This document shows positions 13,131 to 24,622 of a stretch of 64,000 bases of DNA, in pieces. Each line of letters begins with the position of its first letter. Positions within the stretch are counted from its first letter, which is position 1. A model generated the notes under the pieces. The model searched no databases, was not told where the DNA came from, and was given only the letters and a program-made list of their open reading frames with translations. A program made the translations under genes and the position numbers. Source of the DNA: Sphagnum compactum (Eukaryota; Bryophyta; Sphagnopsida; Sphagnales); assembly GCA_965153455.1 (NCBI GenBank), contig OZ234499.1, positions 2,777,731 through 2,841,730 on the forward strand. Direction: 5' to 3'.

Positions 13131-14051
13131 AATATCCTTGCTGGAGAACTCTCATTATGTTCTACACAATTTGGAAAGTTGATTTCAATGTTTTTAGAAA
13201 TGTAGAGAATCCATAAAATTTTACACTTCCAGCAGTTTGTTTCTACCATTATTTTAGTGGCCTTGCTTTTCATTTCTGGATCATTGCATGTGCTTATATC
13301 ATTTTGAAAAAACCCATAGAAGCAAAGTGAAATATTTTTGACTTAATACCAGTTGGAGCTCGGCTCTATCGATCTGCTTTTAGATAAAGGTTTACTGGCT
13401 TAGGGTTTGATCTTGCAACGAGTACTCTAATTAGGATACTTGAAATTATCAAAAACCTTAAGTCTTTGAAGCGTAGATCATATGATAATCAATCACCCAA
13501 CCTTCTTAATTTCTTCGACATCTTTTTAATCTGTATCCTTTAAGAAATAACATTCAACTAGTATTGTGCTAAAGATTTTTGTTGTTTTTTATAAAACTAT
13601 TGCATAGCAATTGAACTGGGGACAAGACACCCTTCTTCTAATGGCAAAAACAAGGTTTGTCTTCAATTCCCTGATCCCATGCAATTCAATTCTATTTCAT
13701 AAGACAGGAGAAAAAGTAATAGTGCACGAGTACAATGGATAATGAACACGCTCTACCAGGACACTCTTTCACTTCATATAAAATGTGAAAATTTTCATTC
13801 AATAGAAATCTCTGCACAATGTAGAAGTAAAATTTCATTTAAATATCAATTGGACATATACCTCACGACCAGAATATTGAACCGGACTTGAGGTTTATGC
13901 ATTTTGGTCTAGGTTTTTAGATTTCATTGTAGGTTTATGAAGAAACGATTAAGTGAATGCATTATGTATAACAATTTTTAAGGTTGATGGAATAATGTTT
14001 TTCATTAAGCGCGACTGATTTCCGAGGATATCCACACAAACTAGGACGAAA

Positions 14052-14964
14052 TGATATGGTGGTTGCTAGATCTCTATCTCCATCTTTCACACAAGTGAAG
14101 ATTTAGTGGCAACTGGATCATTAACAATGCAGGTCCTCGTGTTGGTAACAATCTAGTGGCAATTAGATCGCTAGCAACACAACTCCTCGTGTTGGTAACG
14201 ACTTGCTGGCCACCAAATTGCCAATAACCCAAGTCCTCGCATTGGGAATGATTCGGTGGCCACCAAATCATTAGCAACGCAACTCCTTACGTTGTTAGTG
14301 ATCTGGTGGCCACTGGATCGCTAACATCATAGGTCCTTGTGTCATTATCGATCTAGTGGCCACTAGATCGCTAACAAAGCAGTCCTCGCGCCGGTAACGA
14401 TCTAATGGCCATCGGATTGTTGAAAGGTTAGTATTTGAAAACCTAACTATCTGGTGGCCACTAGATCGGTTCAGGGTCAGTATCTAAAAACCTAACGAAC
14501 CTTGGTCTTGGGGACACACAAGATCTAGTGGCCACCAAATCATTGAAGGGTTAATATTTGAAGACCTAATTATTTAATGGCCACTAGGTAGGTACCATCG
14601 TTCCTCAAAGACCACGAACGACCTGGTAGCCGCTAGATCATTGTAGGGTCAATATTTTAAGGCCCAATGATCATTTGGCCACGAGATCGTTACCAATGTT
14701 AGTACTAAGGGGAAATAACAATTTGGTGGCCACCAGATTGTAAAGTCCTTGAAGACTAGCCCTTATAATGATTTGGTTGCCACCAAATCATTACACTCCT
14801 AAGGACTAGCCCCTGTAACGATCTGGTGGCCACCAGATCGTTAATAGCTTTAATTCTTGCGGAAAAAACGATCTGGTGGCCACCAGATCGTTTCTCCTTT
14901 ATGAAGGACTTGTAGAACATGCATGGGGTTAGGAAATATTGTTATCTGGTGGCCACTAGATCGG
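14052..14964. repeat. Array of 18 interspersed 20-28 bp palindromes
   Basis: About 18 copies of a palindrome with core GATCTGGTGGCCACCAGATC, on average about 52 bp apart. Copies at 14,816-14,843 and 14,866-14,893 are perfect 28-bp palindromes exactly 50 bp apart. Many copies differ in sequence yet stay palindromic, for example GATCTAGTGGCCACTAGATC near 14,350 and GATTTGGTTGCCACCAAATC near 14,770. In the first half the spacers also resemble one another (CGCTAACAACGCA.GTCCTCGTGTTGGTAACG). Single related palindromes occur near 61,259 and 61,386. Confidence 0.92.
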
Positions 14965-17555
14965 GTCATTTACTTTTTTGTTGTTAAAACAATTCACTTG
15001 TCCATGTTGTAGTGATCCTCATATTCACCTTTTCACCAAAATCCTTGGGGAGAAACTAGGGTACGACAATAACTACGAGAATGCGAATGTCGACATCAGG
15101 TTGTTCGACAAGGAGGTAAATAGGTGGGGTATTGAGCTGACAATGGAAATGTCACATATTCAATGGTGAAAGACTTAAATTGGCATTTTTCCACGTACAC
15201 CAAGCAATTGGATGCTTAGACAATATATGTTTATTCATAGATATAATCCATAGATGTAATCCCATGTTGCTAGCTAATTATATGTGATCACACCTTTTCA
15301 TTTTTTAATGATATTGGTGGAATTATGCATCTATGAAAAATCACATAATGCATGCTTTGAGTAGTAATACAATTTGGCTTATCATCATCATTGACCACAA
15401 AAAAATGCTAGGATAAAAAAAACTTGTGGTGAAGGATCCATGACTGCTAATTCAAGGTCGATTGACTTTGAAGTAACTCTTGTGCAACTTCTATTTCTAA
15501 GTCTAAAGTGTTTGGGGTTGCAATGTTTTCAGAAATAGATAGTATATTAGGCATTGAAATTGAGTCAACCATTGCTCTAAATCCTCATCTAACACCTTTT
15601 GCTTATTATTTAATCATAGTCTGCTATGGGCATTATAGGAATGTGGTTGAACAAGTAGAAAAGTTGCAAATAGACATACAAATTGTTAAGGATGCAATCA
15701 ATTTAACATGAAAGAAAATAATTATGGATTTATTTAAAATATGATTACAATTTGGTGCTTTCCCAAAATAATTGATAATTTTACATGCTTCCATTAGTAA
15801 TGTTATTTTTGTGTCGTCATTGTTGACAATAATGGATTGAAGATGGTGATAATGTAGGGATGATGTGGATTCATAAAATTCATAAATTAAAACAAACATG
15901 GCCATAAAACCATTGAGAAATCACTATACATTTATTTGAGAAATTCATGGGTAAACAAAACAATTTAAAATCAATGCAATTGTGGGTTTTTTCACCACCT
16001 TCATATAATGATTTCAACTTGTCAACACATCACTAAGAACAAATGGACTTGTATTTTCTTTAAGTATGATCCCCAAAGTTAATCAATTATGTGTTGTAGA
16101 TGTTCATTAACCCATTGATATATGAATTGATGATGTTATTTGAAAGCATCAATATATGAAGCGATGATGTCATTAAGAAAGTAATGCATTTGTGAAAGAG
16201 TAATGGGGTTTGATGGGATGAGAGGAAATGTTGATACATATTGTGCTTGGTCAACAATTGCAATTAGGTGAATTGAAACATAGATCTAACTATAATCTAG
16301 GGCTATTAGACACTTCATTGCTTGATCAAATGTTTGATTATTGAAAAGAACAATGATCACATTAGTTTTGATGCACATGGTTTCCATGGGTGTTGCAATT
16401 GATCAAATGCTTTTGTTACTATGGTGACAAGTTTTTTGACAAAGGTTTTTAAATGGGGAAATACTTGGGGTCGTCCAAAAGCTTGTCAACCATCATTTCA
16501 TTGGGCTACATTAAATCAAAATTTTACCTAGAAATAAGTTCATGGGTATGACTAACAAAAGAAATGATCCAACGTACAATATACCTTTTTTTTAATGCAA
16601 TATGATCCACATGTTAAATTTTGACATCTATTTGAAATCTTGATACATATATGTTATTAAATACCTCCCAATCCCGAGCCCTTTCCCCCAACATATTTCT
16701 TTCTTTTTCCCTTATGTTCCCATATATGGTTCCCAATAGTTCATCATTATTCAAATCCATGATCTCAAAATTATATTGTGTAAGAGAACATGGTTAGATA
16801 ATTAGGCTTGAAAAAAATATTAGTTTAATTTAACACAGATAACATGGACATGAAAAGGAACATGTTAAGGTGCATTTTCATATACATGATCATGTTACTT
16901 TTCACATCCGTGTAGGTGGGTAGGGGAAGGGAATGAAGTACTTAGGTTTGGAAGATGTAGGTTTAAATGGCATAGACAAACACAACTAGCTTTATCATAT
17001 TATCAAAGAGATTTTAAAAAGATTGTGATTCTTCTACACACGTAGCAAGTGCCTCAAATAATCATTCCACAGGAAGGTATTTACTTGCAAATTTTATCTC
17101 ATTTCTTATAAGGTTATTTATCACAAACACACTTGTGGCAAAATTTGAATTAGAATGTTAACACATAATTATATTTAAAAATGAGATGCCAAATATTCAT
17201 TATTTGTTAAAATGCATTTTGGCATATAATTTAATATTTTTCCAAAATATTTGGCATACATTACAAAAATATAATATTTTCATCATGAATGAAGATGTCA
17301 ATCATTTTTCATCAAATCTTATCCATAACATCCATTAGTTATGTTTTAAAAAATTTCTCTCCATTTGCCTTGACATATTTTGATTCTTGTTTTATTGCCC
17401 TTTAGTTAACCTCTATAGACTTCATAAGGCAATGGATTGCAATAGGATATGTGGAAAATTTGTGCTAATGACGATGATTGAGAGTTTTAAGTTGCAATTC
17501 TTGGTGTGGGTTTTTCAAATGATGTACAATGCTTTGGGTGGTGACTTTATATATA
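14965..17555. other. AT-rich DNA with short unassigned frames
   Basis: Frames at 14,978-15,169 and 15,508-15,711 (plus) and 15,633-15,905 (minus) show no recognised family. The surroundings are stop-rich and look like decayed mobile-element DNA, but no motif allows a call. Confidence 0.35.
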
Positions 17556-18296
17556 CTAGTGTGGCCTGTGCCGTCGGCCCAAGTGTAACCACGTCCTCAA
17601 CTGGCTTTTCCTTCCAAAACCTGGTTTTTTGGAATTTATATCTCCCACATTCTGGAATCCAAATCTTATCAAATAAATTCCATTAAATCCTACTCATCAA
17701 GATCTTGCTAACAACATCGAAGGCACATTCCAATTCCTCCGAAATTTTCAGCTATGATTTAATTTAATTTTCAGTGAAGAAATCATTCGATATTCAGGAA
17801 CTTTTGCATAGCAAATCCAAACATCATGGAACCAAGCCCATGCACCCCTCTTCATCGAAAGCTTTCCAAAGACACTTATAACACAATCTGAAGCATCCTG
17901 GTTTGGCTAGTGTGGCCTGTGCCATTGGCCCAAGTGTTACCACGTTTTCAACTGAATTTTCCTTCCAAAACCTGGTTTTTTGAAATTTATTTGAATTTTT
18001 CAGCAGCAGAAATCACTTAAAAATCAATATCTCCCACATTTTGAATCCAAATCTTACCAAATAAATTCCATTAAATCCTGCTCATCAAGATCTTTCCAAC
18101 AACACCAAAGGGACATTCCAATTCTTCCTAAATTTTTTAGCTACGATTTAATTTAATTTTCAGTGAAAAAATCATTCAATATTCAAGAACTTTTGCATCG
18201 CGAGTCCAAACGTCATGGAACCAAGCCCACGCACCCCTCCTCGTTGAAAGCTTTCCAAAGAGACCAAGAACACAATTTAAAGCATCCTAGCTTGGT
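17556..18296. repeat. Tandem duplication, unit 351-390 bp
   Basis: Copy 1 is 17,556-17,906 and copy 2 is 17,907-18,296. Both start CTAGTGTGGCCTGTGCC and share long near-identical blocks (CCTTCCAAAACCTGGTTTTTT, ATTTAATTTAATTTTCAGTG, TCATGGAACCAAGCCCA). Copy 2 has about 40 extra bases after the first block. Confidence 0.92.
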
Positions 18297-20663
18297 GGAT
18301 CTCATAAGTATAAACAAAACAAACAAATTACCTTCCTTTATATATATATAATTTTTATTTTTATTATTTGTATTTTTTTGGTGGAAGACCTACAACTAAT
18401 GAAAGTGTTATCCACAAACATATAAGGTTTATATGCTCACTATTGCTATTGCATGCTACAACTACCACTCCCCATCTTCCGTCAACATTTACCCATTATG
18501 TAGCATTGCAAAACACTCGTATCAAGGGAATTTCGGGTTTAAATATTTCAAACAAATAACAACCCTATACAATGGTCCCAATCTATTTTTTTTACTTTAG
18601 TTTGTTCATTATCAGTATTTGAATGGTAATGTACTTTGTCATTTGCATTTTCATTAGCACCATTCCTTTTGTAATATATGAATACCCTTCGATGGCTCTT
18701 GTAATGTATAAAAACCTCAAGATAGATGATTCTTTTTATTGGTGACTAGGTGCAAAAAAGATAATAAGAGTTTGGGTTGTGTGCTTCAATGATTACTTAG
18801 AAAATAATGAGTTTTTATTGCCAAGATGATGTGACAAATTGCAATTGGTTAGAAAAGGTGATGGCTTAAAAATTTAATCCACAAATTTTTTCACAAGCTA
18901 GGACCTAGGTGTTATGTTTCCAAAATAATTTCATAAATCTATCATAGTAGGATGAAGTAAATAAGAACCTCGTTCAATGCCACCAATTTGCACCATTCAT
19001 TTTTGTTGAGCCACTTACAATGTTATAAAACTTCTCATAGTTAGGAGGTAGGACCTGCAATTATTCAACGCAAGCTTCATGTTGTTCAAAATACATTTTC
19101 CTCTTGTTTTTCTCATTTTCAATCTACACTGATCTTGTCTGCAAGCTTATTCCAATCTTTTGCAACCATCACTTGCTTACATTACTCTTAGTGCTTCTCC
19201 TCCCACAAATCAATTGTCATATTACGTTGAGGTAGGTTTCTCAAGAACTTAAGGCACCCCTAAACCAATGTTCTATTCCAACCCCAGACACTATAAAGAA
19301 GAGGAGTGCAAGTGCATCCAAAAGATAACCCACAAATTGAACTTCGCAATGTATCATCTATTTTCCACTTGTTGCCTACAAGAATAAGCATACGATGTGC
19401 TTGAGTAGCAAAGGCGAAATATAAGAAGTGTTTGTTTATGTGTATGTGGGTTAATGTTGAAGTTGAGTAAAACAAAGCAAGCCATCAAAATAGTTTACAA
19501 GTGTAATTTTGGGTTGAGCACATGGATTTCCCCAACATTCTTCAATTTGCTTCTTTTTCAACTTTCTTTGCCTATTAGCCATTATCAACCAAAGCAGCCA
19601 TATAAGGCATGCATTGTGGGCACCAAGCTGACATAAGATGACATGCATATACACTAGTTGCCAGGGAAATTTACGCCTTGAATTCGCTATATGTGTCCTC
19701 TGTAGTTGTCTTTTTTTCATCAATGGTGATGCTTGCCCTTGATAAGAGATATGTTCAACATTTTGCTTCATAGGTATTGGAATCTAACCTTTTGGTCTCC
19801 ACAGGGTATATGATGCTTAGGACAGATCTCTCAATGAGATTGATAATCCCATTCCAACATGCCATGTGTTCCTTCCAATCTGCACATAAGAATGGTTATC
19901 AAGGGCTTTTTCCCACAGCAAGGGAGTTCTTAAATTTAGCAGTTTGCGAAGTGCTCACAATGTTGTGCTAGAGAATTTTACAACATTTTCTTGAACAAAT
20001 GGATCTGGTGCACTGTATACACCAAGACATGAACCCTGGATATTAATACATATCAATCACTTTACATATTTGACAAACACATGGAGATGGTGAAGAAGAA
20101 GTGACATATGATGATTGATCAGACTGAGGTGATTTAACTCTGCGCTTGTTGATAGCTACCCAACTATGCATCATATGATTGAGAGCTTGATATTTGAAAT
20201 TTTAGGCAACCTAGCTATTAAATTAAGATAATCTAGAGCTTGATCTCTGAAATTTCAGGCAATTTCAAGACCTTTGACACTCTGATTTCTACAATATGTG
20301 GACAACTCTCCCAATTGGGTTCACTGCAACAGGGTAAAGAAAACCATGACTGACAGTGGAGAGATTGTAAGATGGAACCTGTCATATGCTCTTCTTCAAA
20401 TCTGCATTTTTCATAAGGGGAAAATTGAGTCTGGATTTTGCAAAAACCTGTCCTTGACTGCTTGAGACACCTGCTATGTCACATTGTCCATTCACCTTGT
20501 TAGGTCACATGCCTCACCACCTTTGCAGAACAGCTCTGTGTGGTAAAAACACTCGACAATCAGGACCTGGTATTGACACCGATATAAGGAAAGAGAACAT
20601 ACATATATATGCCACTCCAATGTTATGGGTACACAAGACAACAAAGTTTGCATCTGAAAACAG
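18297..20663. other. Intergenic DNA downstream of COA5, no gene assigned
   Basis: A 106-codon minus frame at 19,451-19,771 and neighbouring fragments down to about 18,800 may be remains of a mobile-element gene (a WNKLADKIS segment near 19,150 loosely recalls SANT/Myb-like DNA-binding helices of element accessory proteins), but the match is weak. Confidence 0.3.
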
Positions 20664-21205
20664 AAGATGAAAACTCTTTGGCAAATGAGACATGGGGTTG
20701 AGAATCAGCTGAAAGAGTATTGAGATGCAAACATGCTCACAAACAAGACATAAGTTTGAGTAAGAGCTGGAAGCACATAAGATGCAAACTCTTAGACAAA
20801 CAAGACATAAGTTTGAGCATCGGCTGGAAGAGCACAAGATGCAAACTCTTTCCCAAACAGTTTGTATCTGAGAACAAAAGATGCAAACCCCTTCACAAAC
20901 AATGCACGAGTTTGATTATCAGCTGGAAGAGCATGAGATGCAAACTCTTTCACAAACAGTTTTGCAGCTGAGAACAAAAGATGCAAACTTCTTTCACAAA
21001 CAATACATGAGTTTGAGTACGGCTGGAAGAACACGGGAGATGCAAAAAATCTTTCACAAGCCCAGACATAAGTTTGAGGATCAGGTGGAAGAGCATGAGA
21101 TGCCAAAATCTTTGACAAACAAGACATATAAGTTTGAGGATCATCTGGAAGTCTAGCATAAGATGCGAACTCTTTAACAAACAAATATACGGGTTTGTGG
21201 GATTG
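20664..21205. repeat. Minisatellite, about 10 copies of a 41-63 bp unit (mostly 57-60 bp)
   Basis: Copies begin with AGATGCAAACTCTTT and continue CACAAACAAGACATAAGTTTGAG..CAGCTGGAAGAGCA. Starts lie near 20,664, 20,723, 20,780, 20,838, 20,879, 20,936, 20,979, 21,038, 21,098 and 21,161. The fourth and sixth copies are shortened and carry a different tail (GAGAACAAA). Unit lengths are not all multiples of three. On the minus strand the array overlaps the 3' part of COA5 exon 2: the predicted stop lies in the third copy, so about eight copies would be translated. Confidence 0.9.
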
Positions 21206-21553
21206 AGGGGTCCCCAGCTTCACAACCTGATCATGCTTGCATTGAAGGTATTTGTCTCGTAACTCCTCACATTCTGAAGAAAAAGCTGATAAATTCTTCC
21301 CAAAAACACACTCTTTATACGATCTCTTCTCCTCCTGTACTCAGCAGCAATCCGGAAATCTCGACATCAGATCTCGGAACAGGAAAAATTACAGCAGAGG
21401 TTGCATGGTTAATTCGCGAAGAAAACTGCTGCTACCAGAAGGGTCACAGACCTTGATGCATGAAGACTCATTAAGGCACTTGACAAGTCCAAGAGCGAGC
21501 GCCTTGCAGGATTTGTGACCATCATTTTGCTTTGTCTTGTCTCCTTGCGCCAT
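20792..21553 (-). CDS. Cytochrome c oxidase assembly factor, PET191/COA5 family, with repeat-derived C-terminal tail
   Basis: Two exons: 21,553-21,452 and 21,334-20,792, separated by a 117-bp GT-AG intron in phase 0. The ATG at 21,553 is the only in-frame start before the conserved part. Residues 1-34 contain KSCKALALGLVKC, the first CX9C; exon 2 opens EEKRSYKEC and holds SSECEELRDKYLQC, the second CX9C. Cysteine spacing and the RSYKEC motif match PET191/COA5, small mitochondrial intermembrane-space proteins needed for cytochrome c oxidase assembly. The family is normally about 70-110 residues and plant members end soon after the last cysteine in a basic arginine/glycine-rich tail. Here that tail is missing and the frame stays open for some 140 more residues through a 57-bp minisatellite, giving 214 residues. 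Either the tail is translated, or a CAG|GTTGTG donor just after the last CX9C splices to an exon I did not find. Family call is firm; the C terminus is not. Confidence 0.83.
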
Positions 21554-21676
21554 CACAACCCCAAACTACTCGAGATTCCTGCACTGGGCAAGGACGCTGA
21601 AGACCATGCCTATGAAATCCACCGAACCCTAAACTGCCATCATCATCATCACCATCTCTCTCACAAACAAGCTTGC

Positions 21677-21679
<3 letters not shown>

Positions 21680-21711
<32 letters not shown>
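21680..21711. repeat. (AG)n microsatellite
   Basis: An uninterrupted AG run about 130 bp upstream of the COA5 start codon. On the transcribed strand it is a CT tract, common in plant 5' leaders. A function is not shown. Confidence 0.9.
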
Positions 21712-21714
<3 letters not shown>

Positions 21715-21940
21715 ATGATATAGCTAGTCCCTGCCACGAGCCACTTCAGTTAGGTGTTCTTCTGTTGTGTAAGTTCCAAACTCTTCTTCTTCTTCTACTT
21801 CTTCCTCTTCTTCTCCTTTTTTTCTTTATGTCCACTCTTAGTATTCTGTTTCCAGGATGTGTTCTGAGTGAGAGAAATCTATTCCATTGAGCAGAAATTT
21901 TGTCGATTCCAATACTCCAAGTACACAAATTTCTTGTTCC

Positions 21941-22015
21941 TTTCTGGGGGCAACCTGTAGAGATCTTGTTACATGGAGTCCATATAACAAGATCTCTACA
22001 GGTTAGCCCCAGAAA
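21941..22015. repeat. 75-bp foldback: 37-bp arms, 1-nt centre
   Basis: Left arm 21,941-21,977 and right arm 21,979-22,015 are reverse complements except for three mismatched positions; 19 bp (ACCTGTAGAGATCTTGTTA) are perfect. It lies about 390 bp upstream of the COA5 start and 1.17 kb downstream of the gankyrin-like stop. The near absence of a loop is unlike most plant miRNA precursors and suggests a small inverted duplication or a hairpin MITE. A small-RNA source is possible but unproven. Confidence 0.8.
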
Positions 22016-23182
22016 TCCAATTCTGGACATGATCTATTGTGAAATCCAAAACACTTGCATTTGCATCAAGCAATTTCAGACGAGCAAAGGTTGAGGTATC
22101 GGGTTTCATGTAGTTGATGTTCCTGTTGTCATCTTTCTCACCAGTTCCTGCAGTCTGTAGTAAGGCCAGAATGGGCTCATTGGGAAACTTTGGCAGCGAT
22201 TTCTTCTCGCAGATCAGAGGTTACTGGAAAAAAACAATTGCTGTTTGCAATATCTTCTTCTTACAGAAAGTTGGTGACATTTTTTCTGGGTTATCAATCC
22301 CAGCACACTGAGGAGAGGAATGCATGGCTGATGGTGTTGGGATTTGGATTTCTGGTCACAATTATAATGCAAGGTTTCTGGATTTGAGAAGACATGGCCT
22401 GATCATGTGTGAATTTGCAAGGTTTCTGGATTTCAGACTGAGGGATGTAAAAACCCATCCAGCTTTTGGTGGAAGCAGTGGTGGCTGCAGTTGCATCAGG
22501 GACCTTATGTGTATAATTTCCATGGAACTGAATTGCAGGCATTTCTGGACACAGGACCACATTGGGTAAGGGGTCCTCCATGCATCCTCTATGCCCCCAA
22601 CATTTGGCACACATATTGGAGGAAGTCTTAATACCTGTGAAAATGTCTGCATTGTATGGTCTGTCCATACATGGCGTCTTGTCCTCTTGAAAATTTTAAC
22701 TTCAAAAAACACACTCATGGTCCATTCTGTCTTGACCTGAGAGCCTGGCTACTGTACACAAAGCTCCACAAAGACCAAATTGAGGAAATAACTTCCTATT
22801 CTAATTACTAAACACCTGTGCTGGGCAGCTAGTGACAGTTGCAGTGCCCACATTGGAGCATTCCTTCTTTATTATGGTCTCAAGACCACAACAGAAGTCT
22901 GCTGGTGGGAAATACAGAGCATATGGAAAAGGCTGCTCAATGCTCTGGCTCAACTGTGGTCAGAGGGCAGGAATACTCCAAATTGCTCCTGTTGAAGTTA
23001 GAATACCTTGCTGACTCAAAAACTTCTGAACATATTCACAAATAGAACTGTCTAAGAACTGGCTCTAAAACTTACTGTGCAAGAGGATGGTTGAAAAAGT
23101 TTCAGAGTGATTGTAAGAAGCAAGGTGAACCAGATTAGACACCCAGTTCCAGGTATTCTAGGTGAGAAGAGAAGGTGGAAAA
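22016..23182. other. Intergenic stretch between COA5 and the ankyrin gene
   Basis: No coding exon recognised. The part nearest 23,182 should include the 3' untranslated region of the ankyrin gene. Short internal duplications occur (CAAGGTTTCTGGATTT at 22,370 and 22,418). Open frames on both strands overlap each other and look random. Confidence 0.5.
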
Positions 23183-24622
23183 TCAACCCTCAAGCATAGC
23201 TCTAGCAGCATCAATGAGTATGGGACGGAATTGTTCAGAGGCATGTCCCAATACTGTATACTTGTCCTTGTCTTCAGCATCTACATCTGCTCCATGTCTC
23301 ACCAACAGCAAAGCCACCTGCCCCCACATTGCATATTGTATCCCCCAAACAGACTTCTTTAGCAAGTATGAAACAAAATCCAATTAACCTAGTATATAAC
23401 TCAAACCATAAGCTGATACAAATGGTAGGTTGTTATTCTGGAGAGGTATGCTTGAATCTGGCAAGACATTGCTTACGTTTCACCTTAAATGCCATCTTTT
23501 TCACCAGGCAACAGTTGCACTTGAAATTGAGGCACTCATGAGATACACACATTCAGCCCACAAACATGGCTTCACAGTGCTCAGCAAAGAGAGACAACAG
23601 ACATGAGGAAGAGGTGTGAGTAGAAACCTGACGATTTTCACAGATTGTAGCATGCATAAGGGGGGTCTGACCCATCCTGTCTGTTGCCTCAATATCTGCA
23701 CCTTCTTCCAACAAAAACTCACAAATGTCTGACTGCCCCGCACTTGCTGCTCGATGTAATGCTGTGCATCCAACCTGCAATTTGCACAGCCCAGATCACC
23801 AGGGAGCTAAAGGTTCTGGCTAAGAGAACCAGTGCAGAAGTCCAAGGTTAAATAAAAAATGTTGCAAGAGGGCAAGACCTTGTCCTTCTGATTGATTTTG
23901 GCACCACGTTTTAGGAGGAGGTCAGCAATTGCAACATGGCCTTTACTTGCTGCGTAATGAAGTGCGACACGACCCCCTTTGTTGGCAGCTGCAACATCAG
24001 CACCTGTGTGCCCCAGAAACCAATAATGAATTATGTATGCAACTACTGGCCTTCTTCTTGTGATACTCATCCTAGTTCAGTGATGCACACCAAACCCTAA
24101 CCCTATATCCAGAACTACAAATCCAATTCTGCAGTTAGAGCCAGGAATGTACATACCAAGATCAAGAAGCAGTTCAACCATGGCTTCTCTGCCGCTACTC
24201 ACTGCGGAGTGCAGCGGCGTCCATCCCTCTTCATCGCTGACGTTTACAAGGCCACTTGTATCCGATATGCCTTCCACTAATCTCTTCACTACCTGATACG
24301 AATAACACAAAACCCTGAGGAGCTGTTTCACATCACCAACAAATTGTGCATTCATCCTCCCAACAGTGTAACACAATAATTGCATTTCAGCAAGCTTGAG
24401 GAGTGAAAATGGAAAAACAAAAACCTGAGTATGACCGGAAGATGCAGCTACATGTAGCAAGCTTCTGTCGTCCTCGTTTCGCAGCGTCCGGGCTTTCGTC
24501 AGTTGCTCAGGTGACAGATCCTCAAACACGCCATCTTTCCCGCTCTCTGCCGCTTCAAACAGTGCGTCGTTGTCTATTCCCCTTGCAGACGCAGGTGCGC
24601 CCGCTCCCACCATCGTCTCCAT
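23183..24622 (-). CDS. Ankyrin-repeat protein, plant homologue of gankyrin/PSMD10 (26S proteasome assembly chaperone)
   Basis: Five exons: 24,622-24,425, 24,292-24,157, 24,003-23,879, 23,774-23,628 and 23,317-23,183, all with GT-AG introns. Phases are 0, 1, 0, 0; the glycine codon GGT is split between exons 2 and 3. The product has 246 residues, close to the usual length of about 240. It starts with an acidic helical segment (ALFEAAESG at 20-28) followed by about five ankyrin repeats: RSLLHVAASSGH near 53-64, GWTPLHSAVSSG near 89, GRVALHYAASKGH near 122, GCTALHRAASAGQ near 155 and GQTPLMHATICEN near 188. It ends FRPILIDAARAMLEG, the characteristic C terminus of plant members. Family knowledge: gankyrin/Nas6 binds the Rpt3 ATPase during proteasome base assembly; the plant role is inferred. 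The first ATG is at 24,622. TTTTGCAG just upstream could be a 5'-leader intron acceptor. No frameshift, so it looks functional. Confidence 0.93.

Noticed and set aside
14052-14964. Repeat-spacer pattern resembling a CRISPR array
   Set aside because: The spacers resemble each other, repeat length and spacing vary, and the rest of the window is clearly plant nuclear DNA.
19260-19771. Possible SANT/Myb-like element gene
   Set aside because: Only a few residues recall the fold, and stops interrupt the frame; too weak for a call.
20881-21156. 91-codon plus-strand frame in the minisatellite
   Set aside because: It is a shadow of the tandem repeat on the strand opposite to COA5, with no link to any exon.
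22294-22718. Overlapping 118- and 124-codon minus frames between COA5 and the ankyrin gene
   Set aside because: The two frames overlap, have no recognisable domain and no splice connection to neighbours.
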